Part shown: one piece after another, positions 1 through 6,737 of the stretch | Position numbering within the stretch: the first letter of the stretch is position 1 | Layout of the letters: every line of letters starts with the position of its first letter | From: Stigonema ocellatum SAG 48.90 = DSM 106950 | GTDB taxonomy: Bacteria > Cyanobacteriota > Cyanobacteriia > Cyanobacteriales > Nostocaceae | Assembly (NCBI GenBank): GCA_016903675.1 | Contig: JADQBA010000025.1 | Span: 12,301 to 76,300 of the forward strand | Direction: 5' to 3' | Length of the DNA stretch: 64,000 nt | Position numbers and translations under genes: made by a program | Notes under the pieces: generated by a model | Seen by the model: only the letters and a program-made list of their open reading frames with translations | What the model was told of the DNA's origin: nothing | Databases searched by the model: none

Positions 1-2
1 CC

Positions 3-404
3 TTGACTGTTGAGGGCGACGAAACCATAAGCCTGAACAGCTATCCCGGCGCTCTAGCACAAATTATTACCAACATAACAGTAAATTCACTGTTGCACGC
101 CTATCAACCACATGAGGTAGGACAGTTACACTTTAAGGTACAGCAGCAAGGGGAACAGGTGATTATTCAGTACAGCGATGACGGCTGTGGTATTTCCCAA
201 GAAAATCTGAGCAAGATATTTGAGCCTTTCTTCACTACCGCTAGAAACCTTGGTGGAACTGGTTTAGGACTACATATTGTCTACAACTTGGTCACTCAGA
301 AGCTGGGAGGAACAATTGATGTTAAAAGTCAAACCGGAGTGGGAACAATATTTATAATGAGATTCCCTTTATCAATAACTAGTAGTCTGTCAAGTTTTAG
401 TTGA
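3..404 (+). CDS. Sensor histidine kinase, C-terminal part (partial at window edge)
   Basis: This is the HATPase_c catalytic domain of a sensor histidine kinase; the gene begins before the window. The N box is seen around ITNITVNSLLHAY, the G1 box as DDGCGI, the F box as KIFEPFFTT and the G2 box as GGTGLGLHIV, so ATP binding should be intact. It would phosphorylate a histidine located upstream and pass the phosphate to a response regulator. The next gene is a receiver-kinase hybrid in the same orientation, a possible partner. The last residues (about TSSLSSFS) are encoded by a MITE-like repeat that starts near 379, so the natural C-terminus was probably replaced. Family assignment is secure; the specific signal is unknown. 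Confidence 0.9.
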   Translation: MTVEGDETISLNSYPGALAQIITNITVNSLLHAYQPHEVGQLHFKVQQQGEQVIIQYSDDGCGISQENLSKIFEPFFTTARNLGGTGLGLHIVYNLVTQKLGGTIDVKSQTGVGTIFIMRFPLSITSSLSSFS

Positions 405-500
405 TTGGTAAGTAAGTTCGTAGTAAGGACTTTAGTCCTTAGACAATAAGGACTAAAGTCCTTACTACAAACCCTCAAAACTAGCTTGACAGAGTACTAG
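379..500. repeat. MITE-like element with long internal hairpin
   Basis: Terminal inverted repeats are CTAGTAGTCTGTCAAG at 379 and its near complement ending at 500 (one mismatch in that stretch). Inside lies a perfect 22-bp stem with a 5-nt loop (420-468, arms beginning GTAGTAAGGACTTTAG). The hairpin could also act as a terminator or mRNA stabiliser between the two kinase genes. No clear target duplication was found. Confidence 0.7.
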
Positions 501-523
501 ATACTCCCTTTTGGCAAGCGCAG

Positions 524-2038
524 ATGATGGAAAGTAATATTTATGACTCTCGAACTGAGATAGATGACGATGTTTTAGTATTTGAGGATAATACCGATGC
601 AATTCAATTAGAGGAGGGAACTGCTTGGAAAATCATGATTGTGGACGATGATCCAGAAGTTCACCAAGCGACTACACTAGCCCTAAAAAACTTTACCTTT
701 GAGGGGAAAACCTTAAATTTCATCTTTGCCCACTCTGGTAAAGAAGCCAAGCAGCTCATTGAATCTCACCCAGACACAGCGTTCATATTGCTAGACGTGG
801 TCATGGAAACCAACGACGCTGGGTTAGAGGTGGTTAAGTATATTCGAGAGGAATTAAAAAATCAATTCGTGCGGATAATTTTACGCACAGGTCAGCCAGG
901 AGAAGCACCAGAGGAATCGGTGATTCTTAACTATGATATCAACGATTATCAGCTGAAGGTGGAACTGACTCGCCAAAAGCTAGTTACTATTGCGATCGCC
1001 ACTTTAAGATCATACCGTGATTTACTGGTTCTAGAGGATAACAGGAAAAAATTAACAGAACTCAATGCCGTTTTAGAACAACAGAAAGCTACACTTACCC
1101 AAATGTTGGACAAGTTGCAACAAACTGAACTCCAGCTCGTGCAACGTGAGAAAATGGGGGCAATTGGCAATATGGTTGCAGGGGTAGCTCACGAGATCAA
1201 CAACCCAATTGGCTTTATTTCAGGTAATTTGCAACCTGCTGTTGACTATATTCATGACTTATTTGAACTGCTTGACCTCTATCAACATAAGTTTCCCAAT
1301 GCGGGACCGGAAATTGAGGAGGAAATTGCAGCTATAGACTTGGAGTATTTACGGGAGGATCTGCCCAAACTCATTTCCTCGATGGGAACAGGGATTCAAC
1401 GCATTCGTAATATTACCACCAGTCTGCTAACTTTCTCTAGAGCAGATTGCGATCGCAAAGTTCCCTTTAATATCCACTCTGGCATTGACAGTACCATCCT
1501 CATTCTTAAACATCGATTGAAGGAAAATAAAAATCGTCCTGAAATTAAAGTAGTGAAAGACTACGGGGATTTGCCAGATGTGGAATGCTTCCCCGGACAA
1601 ATCAATCAAGTATTCATGAACCTGCTGGCAAATGCTATTGATGCTTTTGAACTGGGGATTGGCGACTGGGGACTGGCGACTGGGGATTGGAATTGGGACC
1701 CCAACCAAATCTTCAAAGAATTTCTTCCCCAATCACCAATTCCCAATCACCAATCACCAATTCCTACAATTCGCATTTCCACAGAATTAAATCCACCAAA
1801 GACAAGTGTTTTGATTCGCATTCAAGATAATGGTGTGGGTATGTCCGAGGAAGTTAAACAAAAGCTGTTTGAGAGTTTATTCACTACTAAACCTGTGGGT
1901 AAGGGAACAGGACTAGGACTGGCGATCGCCCGTCAAATCGTAGTTGAAAAACACCAAGGAACTTTGGAGGTTTATTCCGAACTAGGACATGGTTCAGAGT
2001 TTCTGATTACCATTCCAGTCAAAGGTGAATTTATATAG
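524..2038 (+). CDS. Receiver-domain hybrid histidine kinase with repeat insertion
   Basis: 504 aa. An N-terminal receiver domain (about residues 37-160) has the acidic pair in MIVDDDPE and the phospho-acceptor Asp in FILLDVVME. A coiled coil (about 165-205) follows, then a HisKA-type H box REKMGAIGNMVAGVAHEINN with the phosphorylatable His, and a HATPase domain with N box FMNLLANAIDAF, G1 DNGVGM and G2 GKGTGLGLAIA. The order REC-coiled coil-kinase is common in cyanobacteria; such proteins relay a signal received from another kinase. Between the N box and G1 box, about 40 residues are low-complexity (GDWGLATGDW and PIPNHQSPIP) and come from a dispersed repeat inserted in frame (1651-1770). The stop codon is supplied by the end of another repeat starting at 2036. 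Start ATG at 524 or 527. Confidence 0.9.
   Translation: MMESNIYDSRTEIDDDVLVFEDNTDAIQLEEGTAWKIMIVDDDPEVHQATTLALKNFTFEGKTLNFIFAHSGKEAKQLIESHPDTAFILLDVVMETNDAGLEVVKYIREELKNQFVRIILRTGQPGEAPEESVILNYDINDYQLKVELTRQKLVTIAIATLRSYRDLLVLEDNRKKLTELNAVLEQQKATLTQMLDKLQQTELQLVQREKMGAIGNMVAGVAHEINNPIGFISGNLQPAVDYIHDLFELLDLYQHKFPNAGPEIEEEIAAIDLEYLREDLPKLISSMGTGIQRIRNITTSLLTFSRADCDRKVPFNIHSGIDSTILILKHRLKENKNRPEIKVVKDYGDLPDVECFPGQINQVFMNLLANAIDAFELGIGDWGLATGDWNWDPNQIFKEFLPQSPIPNHQSPIPTIRISTELNPPKTSVLIRIQDNGVGMSEEVKQKLFESLFTTKPVGKGTGLGLAIARQIVVEKHQGTLEVYSELGHGSEFLITIPVKGEFI
1651..1770. repeat. Dispersed GGGGATTGG-type inverted repeat inside a kinase gene
   Basis: The left arm is runs of GACTGGGGATTGG-like units and the right arm is CCCCAATCACCAATT-like units, forming an imperfect long hairpin. 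The same style of repeat lies between atpF and atpA (22.5-22.7 kb). It is a multiple of three in effect, so the reading frame continues through it. Confidence 0.75.
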
Positions 2039-2137
2039 CAATCCTATTTGAGATATCAACAGAGGGGACAAGGAGGACAAGGAGGACAAGGGGGACAAGG
2101 GGGACAAGGGGGACAAGGGGGACAAGGAGGACAAACC
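2036..2137. repeat. TATAGCAATCC-ended element with GGACAAGG(A/G) tandem array
   Basis: A TAGCAATCCTATTTGAGAT end is followed by GAGGGGAC and about eight 9-bp units of GGACAAGGA/GGACAAGGG. The same end plus a similar GGAC-rich array occurs at 6550-6682 and, inverted, at 54886-54980. It is translated in frame as Gly-Gln-Gly only if a TTG at 2048 is used, which is unlikely. Confidence 0.7.
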
Positions 2138-2176
2138 AAAACTGAAACTATCCAAGGACATAAAGAAATTATTTTG

Positions 2177-2371
2177 ATGGAACGGACAACGGGTGATTTG
2201 TTTGAAGGAGAAGCAGCGCGGGAGATGTTGGGACTACCTGTGGGTGCTACGGTTCGCATCAAACCAAGTAACCTGGAAAAATACGTTGTTTTCGTCCAAA
2301 GCACTTCTGCAAATCGAAAACTCATTGCTGGGACACGCTTCCTCTATGAAGTAGAGGACTGGAGTAGTTGA
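2177..2371 (+). CDS. Small conserved-looking protein of unknown function (64 aa)
   Basis: An ATG at 2177 gives a 64-aa protein beginning MERTTGDLFEGEAAREML and ending EVEDWSS. I do not recognise a named domain. Codon use looks coding and the sequence is not low-complexity, unlike the repeat-derived Gly-Gln stretch upstream in the same frame, which I exclude. The sequence TTTGATGG gives no strong ribosome-binding site, so translation depends on context. It follows the hybrid kinase in the same direction with only the repeat between, so co-transcription is possible. Function unknown. Confidence 0.5.
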   Translation: MERTTGDLFEGEAAREMLGLPVGATVRIKPSNLEKYVVFVQSTSANRKLIAGTRFLYEVEDWSS

Positions 2372-2410
2372 TTTTGATTAAAGTATAGGCTTCTATCTTT
2401 GATTGAGTTA

Positions 2411-2522
2411 TAGCAATCCTATTTGAGTTGTGACACATAATTTTTTTTAACGAACCGCCAAGACCCCAAGAACGCCAAGGAAAGAGAGAAGAGAAAATTT
2501 CACAAATGATTTAGGATTGCTA
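2411..2522. repeat. MITE-like element, TAGCAATCCTA terminal inverted repeats
   Basis: The left end TAGCAATCCTA (2411) and right end TAGGATTGCTA (2522) are inverted copies, each flanked by TA, which fits a TA-duplicating (IS630/Tc1-like) mobilisation. The inside carries the cyanobacterial repeat around CCGCCAAGACCCCAAGAACG. No coding capacity. Confidence 0.75.
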
Positions 2523-2552
2523 TATTATATATGTGTTAGGCATTCACAAAAG

Positions 2553-2687
2553 GGCGTTGCTGAATCAAGATATGAATTGTGAAAATCGCGCCGCTCGTAG
2601 AGACGCGATTAATCGCGTCTCTACGAGGGTTTTGCGAAATTACAAATTTGTAACCAAACGTGATTCATTACTAAATTCAGCAACGCC
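2553..2687. repeat. MITE with 8-bp target duplication (family GGCGTTGCTGAAT)
   Basis: Ends are GGCGTTGCTGAAT and its inverse; direct repeats CACAAAAG at 2545-2552 and 2688-2695 flank it. The centre holds a perfect 34-bp palindrome (2594-2627) with the motif GTAGAGACGCGATT. A second copy with a different centre is at 12563-12716, and a solo end lies near 61600. Confidence 0.85.
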
Positions 2688-2714
2688 CACAAAAGGGACT
2701 TTTGTTTAACTCCT

Positions 2715-3011
2715 ATGGCAAAAGATAAATTTCATGATGTTGTCAGAACTGCCTTAGAAAAAGAGGACTGGAAGATTACGGCTGACCCTTATGAAATTAA
2801 TGTGGATGACGTAGATTTTGAGATTGATTTAGCAGCAGAACAACTCTTGGCAGCAGAACGAGAGGGGCGAAAAATCGCGGTGGAGGTTAAAAGTTTTATC
2901 AGTCCATCAAATGTTTCAGAATTTCATACCGCTTTGGGACAGTTTCTAAACACTATATTAACTTTTGTTAATTTGCGTCAAACCAACCAACAACCAACTT
3001 TCAACAAATAG
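2715..3011 (+). pseudogene. xisH: Truncated XisH-like protein
   Basis: The first ~78 residues match the XisH family (fdxN-element excision controlling factor), a restriction-endonuclease-like fold: starts AKDKFHDVVRTALEKEDW, has FEIDLAAEQLLAAEREGRK and the PD-(D/E)XK-like core IAVEVKSFI, then ALGQF. Full XisH proteins are roughly 135-140 aa; after LGQFLNT the sequence no longer looks like the family and stops at 98 aa. The usual partner xisI is absent downstream; instead there is a repeat fragment. XisH/XisI pairs were first linked to excision of the fdxN element in heterocysts but are widespread in cyanobacteria as accessory pairs. Probably non-functional. Confidence 0.7.
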
Positions 3012-3050
3012 TTGTGTTTATTCACGCCGAGTTACTTAATCTTCATTGAA

Positions 3051-3105
3051 GTATTATAGCAATTGCTTCTCTCTGCGTCCTCGGCGTCCTCTGCGGTTCA
3101 TTTTA
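3051..3105. repeat. Dispersed repeat fragment (TATAGCAAT end, minus-oriented)
   Basis: TTATAGCAATTGC is followed by CTCTGCGTCCTCGGCGTCC and GCGGTTC, the reverse form of the repeat inside 2411-2522. A possible terminator for the convergent genes on either side, but no U-tract is evident. Confidence 0.4.
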
Positions 3106-3137
3106 TTGAAAAAAATCAACCGAAACACAAAAAATAA

Positions 3138-4106
3138 CTAACAGCAGCCGCCACCATTATAGTGCCAAGTTGAATCAGTGATGAGTATTTTTTCTGGATG
3201 CAAAGCAGCTAATTTAGCAGCGGTTTTATCACACACAGCCGCAGGTACACCCCGTTGCAGAATATGCCCATCTCGGTCATCAAAAAAAGGTTCTGTTTCA
3301 GTATAAATAGCTGTCTTACCTGTAAAAATGCAAGCACCATCTTCAGGAATTGCCACTTTAAAAGCTATAGAATCGAGACTTTCTAAGAGCAAATGTTCTT
3401 TTAAACCGTAATTTTGGCGGTCTAAAATACGATAGGGACGACGCGCCCGAATTTCCACCTGACCGAAGCCAGCATCCACAAGATGCTGTATATATTCTTC
3501 ATAGGTAAGTGCTCCTGACAAACACATTGCTCGTAACCGCTCATCTTTTTGCAGGTGTTCTGGAATCGGACGAGTAGCGATGGGATCGCTCATGAGCAAG
3601 CGTCCGTTTGGCTTTAAAACTCGATTTGCTTCCCCTAGAGCTAAGTGTAAATCTGTGGGTTTAAAAATATTAAATAGACAATTTTGTGCTACCACATCTA
3701 CAGAAGCATCGGGAACAGGTAGAGAAAAAGCATCACCTTCTCGAATATCCACAAAACTCACATCGAACCAGTCATTTTCTCGCGCCGCAAGTTCTAAGTT
3801 ACGAATCGCAGCTTCCCGCATAGCCGCTACCGGATCGACTGCGATGACTGCCCCCGGACGGCGAGAGAAATAAGCAAATTGTAGTGCTTCCAAACCACCG
3901 CCAACACCTACATAGAGTACAGTTAGAGCATTAGCCAATTCATTGGCATGAACAGTCGTACCGCAGCCATAGTTCATCTCCTGCATCTGTTCGGGAATTT
4001 TCAGTCCTGGTAGTTGCAGCGGATTGCTTTGGACACAACACAAACCAACTTCTGGTGTTTCGGCAACTTCCGTGTAAAATTTAGCAGTTGTGTCAAGATA
4101 GCTCAT
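3138..4106 (-). CDS. arsM: Arsenite methyltransferase, arsenosugar type (ArsM)
   Basis: 322 aa class I SAM-dependent methyltransferase. The SAM-binding loop is VLYVGVGGGLEALQFA (about 64-79) with acidic AVDP, and the later strand VVAQNCLFNIFK. Cysteines typical of ArsM are present: C23-C24 near the N-terminus, NYGCGT, AMCLSG, and a terminal GGGCC. ArsM methylates As(III) stepwise; in cyanobacteria this subfamily feeds arsenosugar synthesis. It is the last gene of a leftward set with a mercuric-reductase-like flavoprotein and an arsenosugar-type glycosyltransferase, which supports the assignment. The radical SAM partner ArsS is not in the window. It is 121 bp downstream of the flavoprotein gene. 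Confidence 0.85.
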   Translation of the reverse strand: MSYLDTTAKFYTEVAETPEVGLCCVQSNPLQLPGLKIPEQMQEMNYGCGTTVHANELANALTVLYVGVGGGLEALQFAYFSRRPGAVIAVDPVAAMREAAIRNLELAARENDWFDVSFVDIREGDAFSLPVPDASVDVVAQNCLFNIFKPTDLHLALGEANRVLKPNGRLLMSDPIATRPIPEHLQKDERLRAMCLSGALTYEEYIQHLVDAGFGQVEIRARRPYRILDRQNYGLKEHLLLESLDSIAFKVAIPEDGACIFTGKTAIYTETEPFFDDRDGHILQRGVPAAVCDKTAAKLAALHPEKILITDSTWHYNGGGCC

Positions 4107-4227
4107 TTTAATTCTTCACTTGTCTTAGAGAGCTTACACCTACCCAAAGGGAGGTGTGTGGAGTTGTCACGAACTGTAGCCAACAAGAAGGATCTACCCA
4201 ATTAGCTATCATAGCAGATGACGATGC

Positions 4228-5868
4228 TTAAATAAACTTTGCTAGTAGCTTCAACAAAAATGGGATGGGGAATTGGAGGAAAGTTTGGCGGTAGTACTCA
4301 TCTGCCGCTTTCTTAATGGCCTCTGCCTGGGTAGGATAAGGATGAATGACGCGAGCAAGGGCGTTAAGACCCTGTTTAGTGACAATTGCCAAAGTGATTT
4401 CACTGATGAACTCTCCTGCATGACGCGCCACGATTGTTGCTCCCAAAATCTGGTCTGAACCTCGTCGGTGCAAAATTTTGACAAATCCTTCCGGTTCACC
4501 GTCCGTCAAGGCTCGATCAACAGTAGAGAAGGGAATGTGGATAGTTTGGGTGTCGAAACCCTGAGCGTGAGCTTCCATCTCGTATAGTCCGACATGGGCA
4601 ATTTCTGGATCGGTATACGTCACCCACGGCATAATTAAACTATTGAGTTTACTCCGTCCCAATCCAAAGGGACAAAACAGGGCATTTTGAATGACGATTC
4701 GGGCAGCCGCATCAGCCGCATGGGTATATTTCCAGTTCATGCAGATGTCTCCTGCGGCATAGATGCGCTTATTGGTGGTTTGAAGATAGTCATTCACTAC
4801 CACTCCACGACGGGAATCGTACTTTACACCAACAGCTTCTAAATTTAGTCCATCTAAATTGGGAGACCGTCCCACACCAACCAGAATTTCGTCTACCACC
4901 ACTGTTTTAACCGCACCATTCTGCTGGTAGTGGATGACTTTGCCCACATTCGTCTGTTCTACCTGTTGGAGGGTGCAATCCAGAATAATGTGCATACCTT
5001 CCTGCAAAAAGCGTTGCTGAACAATTTTTGCGGCATCGGCATCTTCGCGATTCAGCAAACGCCCATTTTTATGCAATAATGTTACCTCACTGCCGAGGCG
5101 TTGGAATGCTTGCGCCAGCTCGCATCCAATCGGTCCACCGCCGATGACGGCTAACCGTCTTGGGCGATGGGTGAGGGAAAAGACAGTTTCATTGGTCAGG
5201 AATCCGGCTTCGGTGAGTCCAGAAATTTGGGGGGAACTCGCACTGGCACCTGTGGCAATGACTGCTTTTTTAAAGTACAATCGGCTGCTGTTGACTGCGA
5301 TCGCTTTGCCATCGATAAACTGACCACTTCCCAGAAACACATCTATTCCCAGATTACGAAATTCTTCTGCCGAGTCGTGATGACTAATTCCGGCTCGAAT
5401 GCGCCGCATTCGCTGCATCACCGCTGCAAAATCAATGTCTACTGAGTCTGGTGGATGGATACCAAACGGTGCGGCATTCCGGATGTTGGCAGCCACCCGC
5501 GAGGACTGAATCACGGTCTTGGATGGAACACAGCCCAAGTTGAGGCAATCACCACCCATCAGACTTTTCTCAATCAGTGCTATTTTTAACCCTAGCTTCA
5601 GCCCAGCCGCCCCAGCCGCCACCACCAGTCCGGCGGTTCCAGCACCAATCACTACGAGGTCATAGCACGGCGCACTTTGAGGATTCACCCAATCGAGCGG
5701 ATGAACGTGAGAAATTAAGGATTGATTGTATTCATCTAGTGGTTGGACGAAAGGTTCATCGCGAATTGATTGCGGCATAGGTAGATTTTCTCTTAGCAAC
5801 AGTTGGGTTCGCGGTTTTGGATCAGCGAATGTCTTCATAGAAGCGTTTGAGGTAAGCGGCATCTGCAC
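4228..5868 (-). CDS. Mercuric-reductase-like FAD/NAD(P) disulfide oxidoreductase
   Basis: 546 aa. The FAD-binding motif LVVIGAGTAG is at 71-80, the redox-active disulfide GGDCLNLGCVPSK at C108/C113, the NAD(P)-binding GGGPIGCEL in mid-protein and the C-terminal dimer-interface HPYPTQAE around residue 515. It lacks the N-terminal heavy-metal domain and the C-terminal Cys pair of true MerA, so mercury reduction is doubtful. In cyanobacteria such proteins are often encoded beside arsM and arsenosugar genes; a thiol or arsenic redox role is an inference. The start overlaps the end of the glycosyltransferase gene by 47 bp; a later Met (residue 11) is also possible. Cytosolic. Confidence 0.85.
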   Translation of the reverse strand: MQMPLTSNASMKTFADPKPRTQLLLRENLPMPQSIRDEPFVQPLDEYNQSLISHVHPLDWVNPQSAPCYDLVVIGAGTAGLVVAAGAAGLKLGLKIALIEKSLMGGDCLNLGCVPSKTVIQSSRVAANIRNAAPFGIHPPDSVDIDFAAVMQRMRRIRAGISHHDSAEEFRNLGIDVFLGSGQFIDGKAIAVNSSRLYFKKAVIATGASASSPQISGLTEAGFLTNETVFSLTHRPRRLAVIGGGPIGCELAQAFQRLGSEVTLLHKNGRLLNREDADAAKIVQQRFLQEGMHIILDCTLQQVEQTNVGKVIHYQQNGAVKTVVVDEILVGVGRSPNLDGLNLEAVGVKYDSRRGVVVNDYLQTTNKRIYAAGDICMNWKYTHAADAAARIVIQNALFCPFGLGRSKLNSLIMPWVTYTDPEIAHVGLYEMEAHAQGFDTQTIHIPFSTVDRALTDGEPEGFVKILHRRGSDQILGATIVARHAGEFISEITLAIVTKQGLNALARVIHPYPTQAEAIKKAADEYYRQTFLQFPIPFLLKLLAKFI

Positions 5869-6550
5869 CTATTCCCCACAAAAAACCGATATAGAGATAA
5901 ATAGCCGTTGCCTTCAACGTCCCCCACTTTACTACTCGTCGATCTGATGATTGTACCACTCGATTCACCTGGCAAATGCGTCCATAGGGAAGCAGCTTGA
6001 GACATAAGTTAGCTTCTTCCATAATTGGCAGTGGATCAAAGCCGCCACAATCTTGAAAGTCACCGCGACGGCAAAACATCACCTGGTCGCCAAACAAGAG
6101 TCGCAGACCTTTGAAGCAGAAAAGGTAGGGGCGAAACAGTAAGGGGGCATAGTAAGTCTTCAAATAATTATGCAATGACACTCCCCAGCGCGTCTTAGTT
6201 GTTCCGGTCATCAATGAAATGAAGCCGCCACATGCGATCGCAGGGTTTGCTAAGGTCTTTTCAATCACCGCAATGAGATCGTCGGGTACCAGGGTATCGG
6301 CATGAAGAAAACAGAGAATATCCCCGGTTGCAACCTCTGCTCCCCGGTTCATTTGGATTGAACGTCCGACTTCGCAAACAATAACTGATGCCGAGGTGCT
6401 ATTCGCTTTCGCAACTGTTTCATCAAAGCTACCACCATCTACAACCAATATTTCCCAAGCTGGCGGGTCGAGCAAGTTGAGGCAGCGTAGGGTTCTTAAC
6501 AGAGAACCAGCCTCATTTAAGGTAGGGATAATAATGGAAACGCGAGACAT
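5822..6550 (-). CDS. Arsenosugar-type family 2 glycosyltransferase (TIGR04283-like)
   Basis: 242 aa GT-A enzyme. It begins MSRVSIIIPTLNEAGSL, has the nucleotide-sugar motif EILVVDGGSFDET, the DxD-like ILCFLHADTLVP, GDQVMFCRR and the downstream EEANLCLKLL. This pattern matches the family usually annotated as arsenosugar biosynthesis glycosyltransferase. It is the first gene of the leftward arsenic cluster. The ATG sits at the edge of a TATAGCAATTC repeat, so the native promoter was probably displaced or is supplied by the repeat. Two C-terminal hydrophobic segments (YLYIGFLWGIG) suggest membrane association. Confidence 0.8.
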   Translation of the reverse strand: MSRVSIIIPTLNEAGSLLRTLRCLNLLDPPAWEILVVDGGSFDETVAKANSTSASVIVCEVGRSIQMNRGAEVATGDILCFLHADTLVPDDLIAVIEKTLANPAIACGGFISLMTGTTKTRWGVSLHNYLKTYYAPLLFRPYLFCFKGLRLLFGDQVMFCRRGDFQDCGGFDPLPIMEEANLCLKLLPYGRICQVNRVVQSSDRRVVKWGTLKATAIYLYIGFLWGIGADAAYLKRFYEDIR

Positions 6551-6682
6551 ATAGCAATTCTAATTGAGATCGGGACTTGGGGGACGACTTGGGGGACGAC
6601 TTGGGGACAAGGGGGACGACTTGGGGGCTTGGGGGACGACTTGGGGGACGACTTGGGGGACGACTTGGGGGGCAAGGGGGAC
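6550..6682. repeat. GGACGACTTGGG tandem array attached to a TATAGCAATTC end
   Basis: TATAGCAATTCTAATTGAGAT is followed by repeated 12-bp units of GGACGACTTGGG and related GGACAAGGG units. The array lies directly upstream of the glycosyltransferase start, so copy number changes could alter expression. No matching right end was found. Confidence 0.7.
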
Positions 6683-6737
6683 ATTCGTTGCTCAAAATTC
6701 ACTCATTTAGACTGCGCTACTCAAAACCTGGGCAAAC

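Noticed and set aside
2066..2137. CRISPR-like array from the regular GGACAAGG(A/G) units
   Set aside because: Units are 9 bp with no unique spacers and no cas genes in the window; it is a tandem repeat within a dispersed element.
2048..2176. N-terminal extension of the small protein at 2177
   Set aside because: Would need a TTG start and is entirely the Gly-Gln product of a tandem repeat.
4228..5868. Mercury resistance operon (merA)
   Set aside because: No merR, merT or merP, no N-terminal metal domain and no C-terminal Cys pair; the context is arsenic metabolism.
6571..6682. CRISPR-like or coding repeat (Pro-Pro-Ser-Arg on the minus strand)
   Set aside because: 12-bp tandem units without spacers; the reading frames are by-products of the repeat and have no ribosome-binding site.
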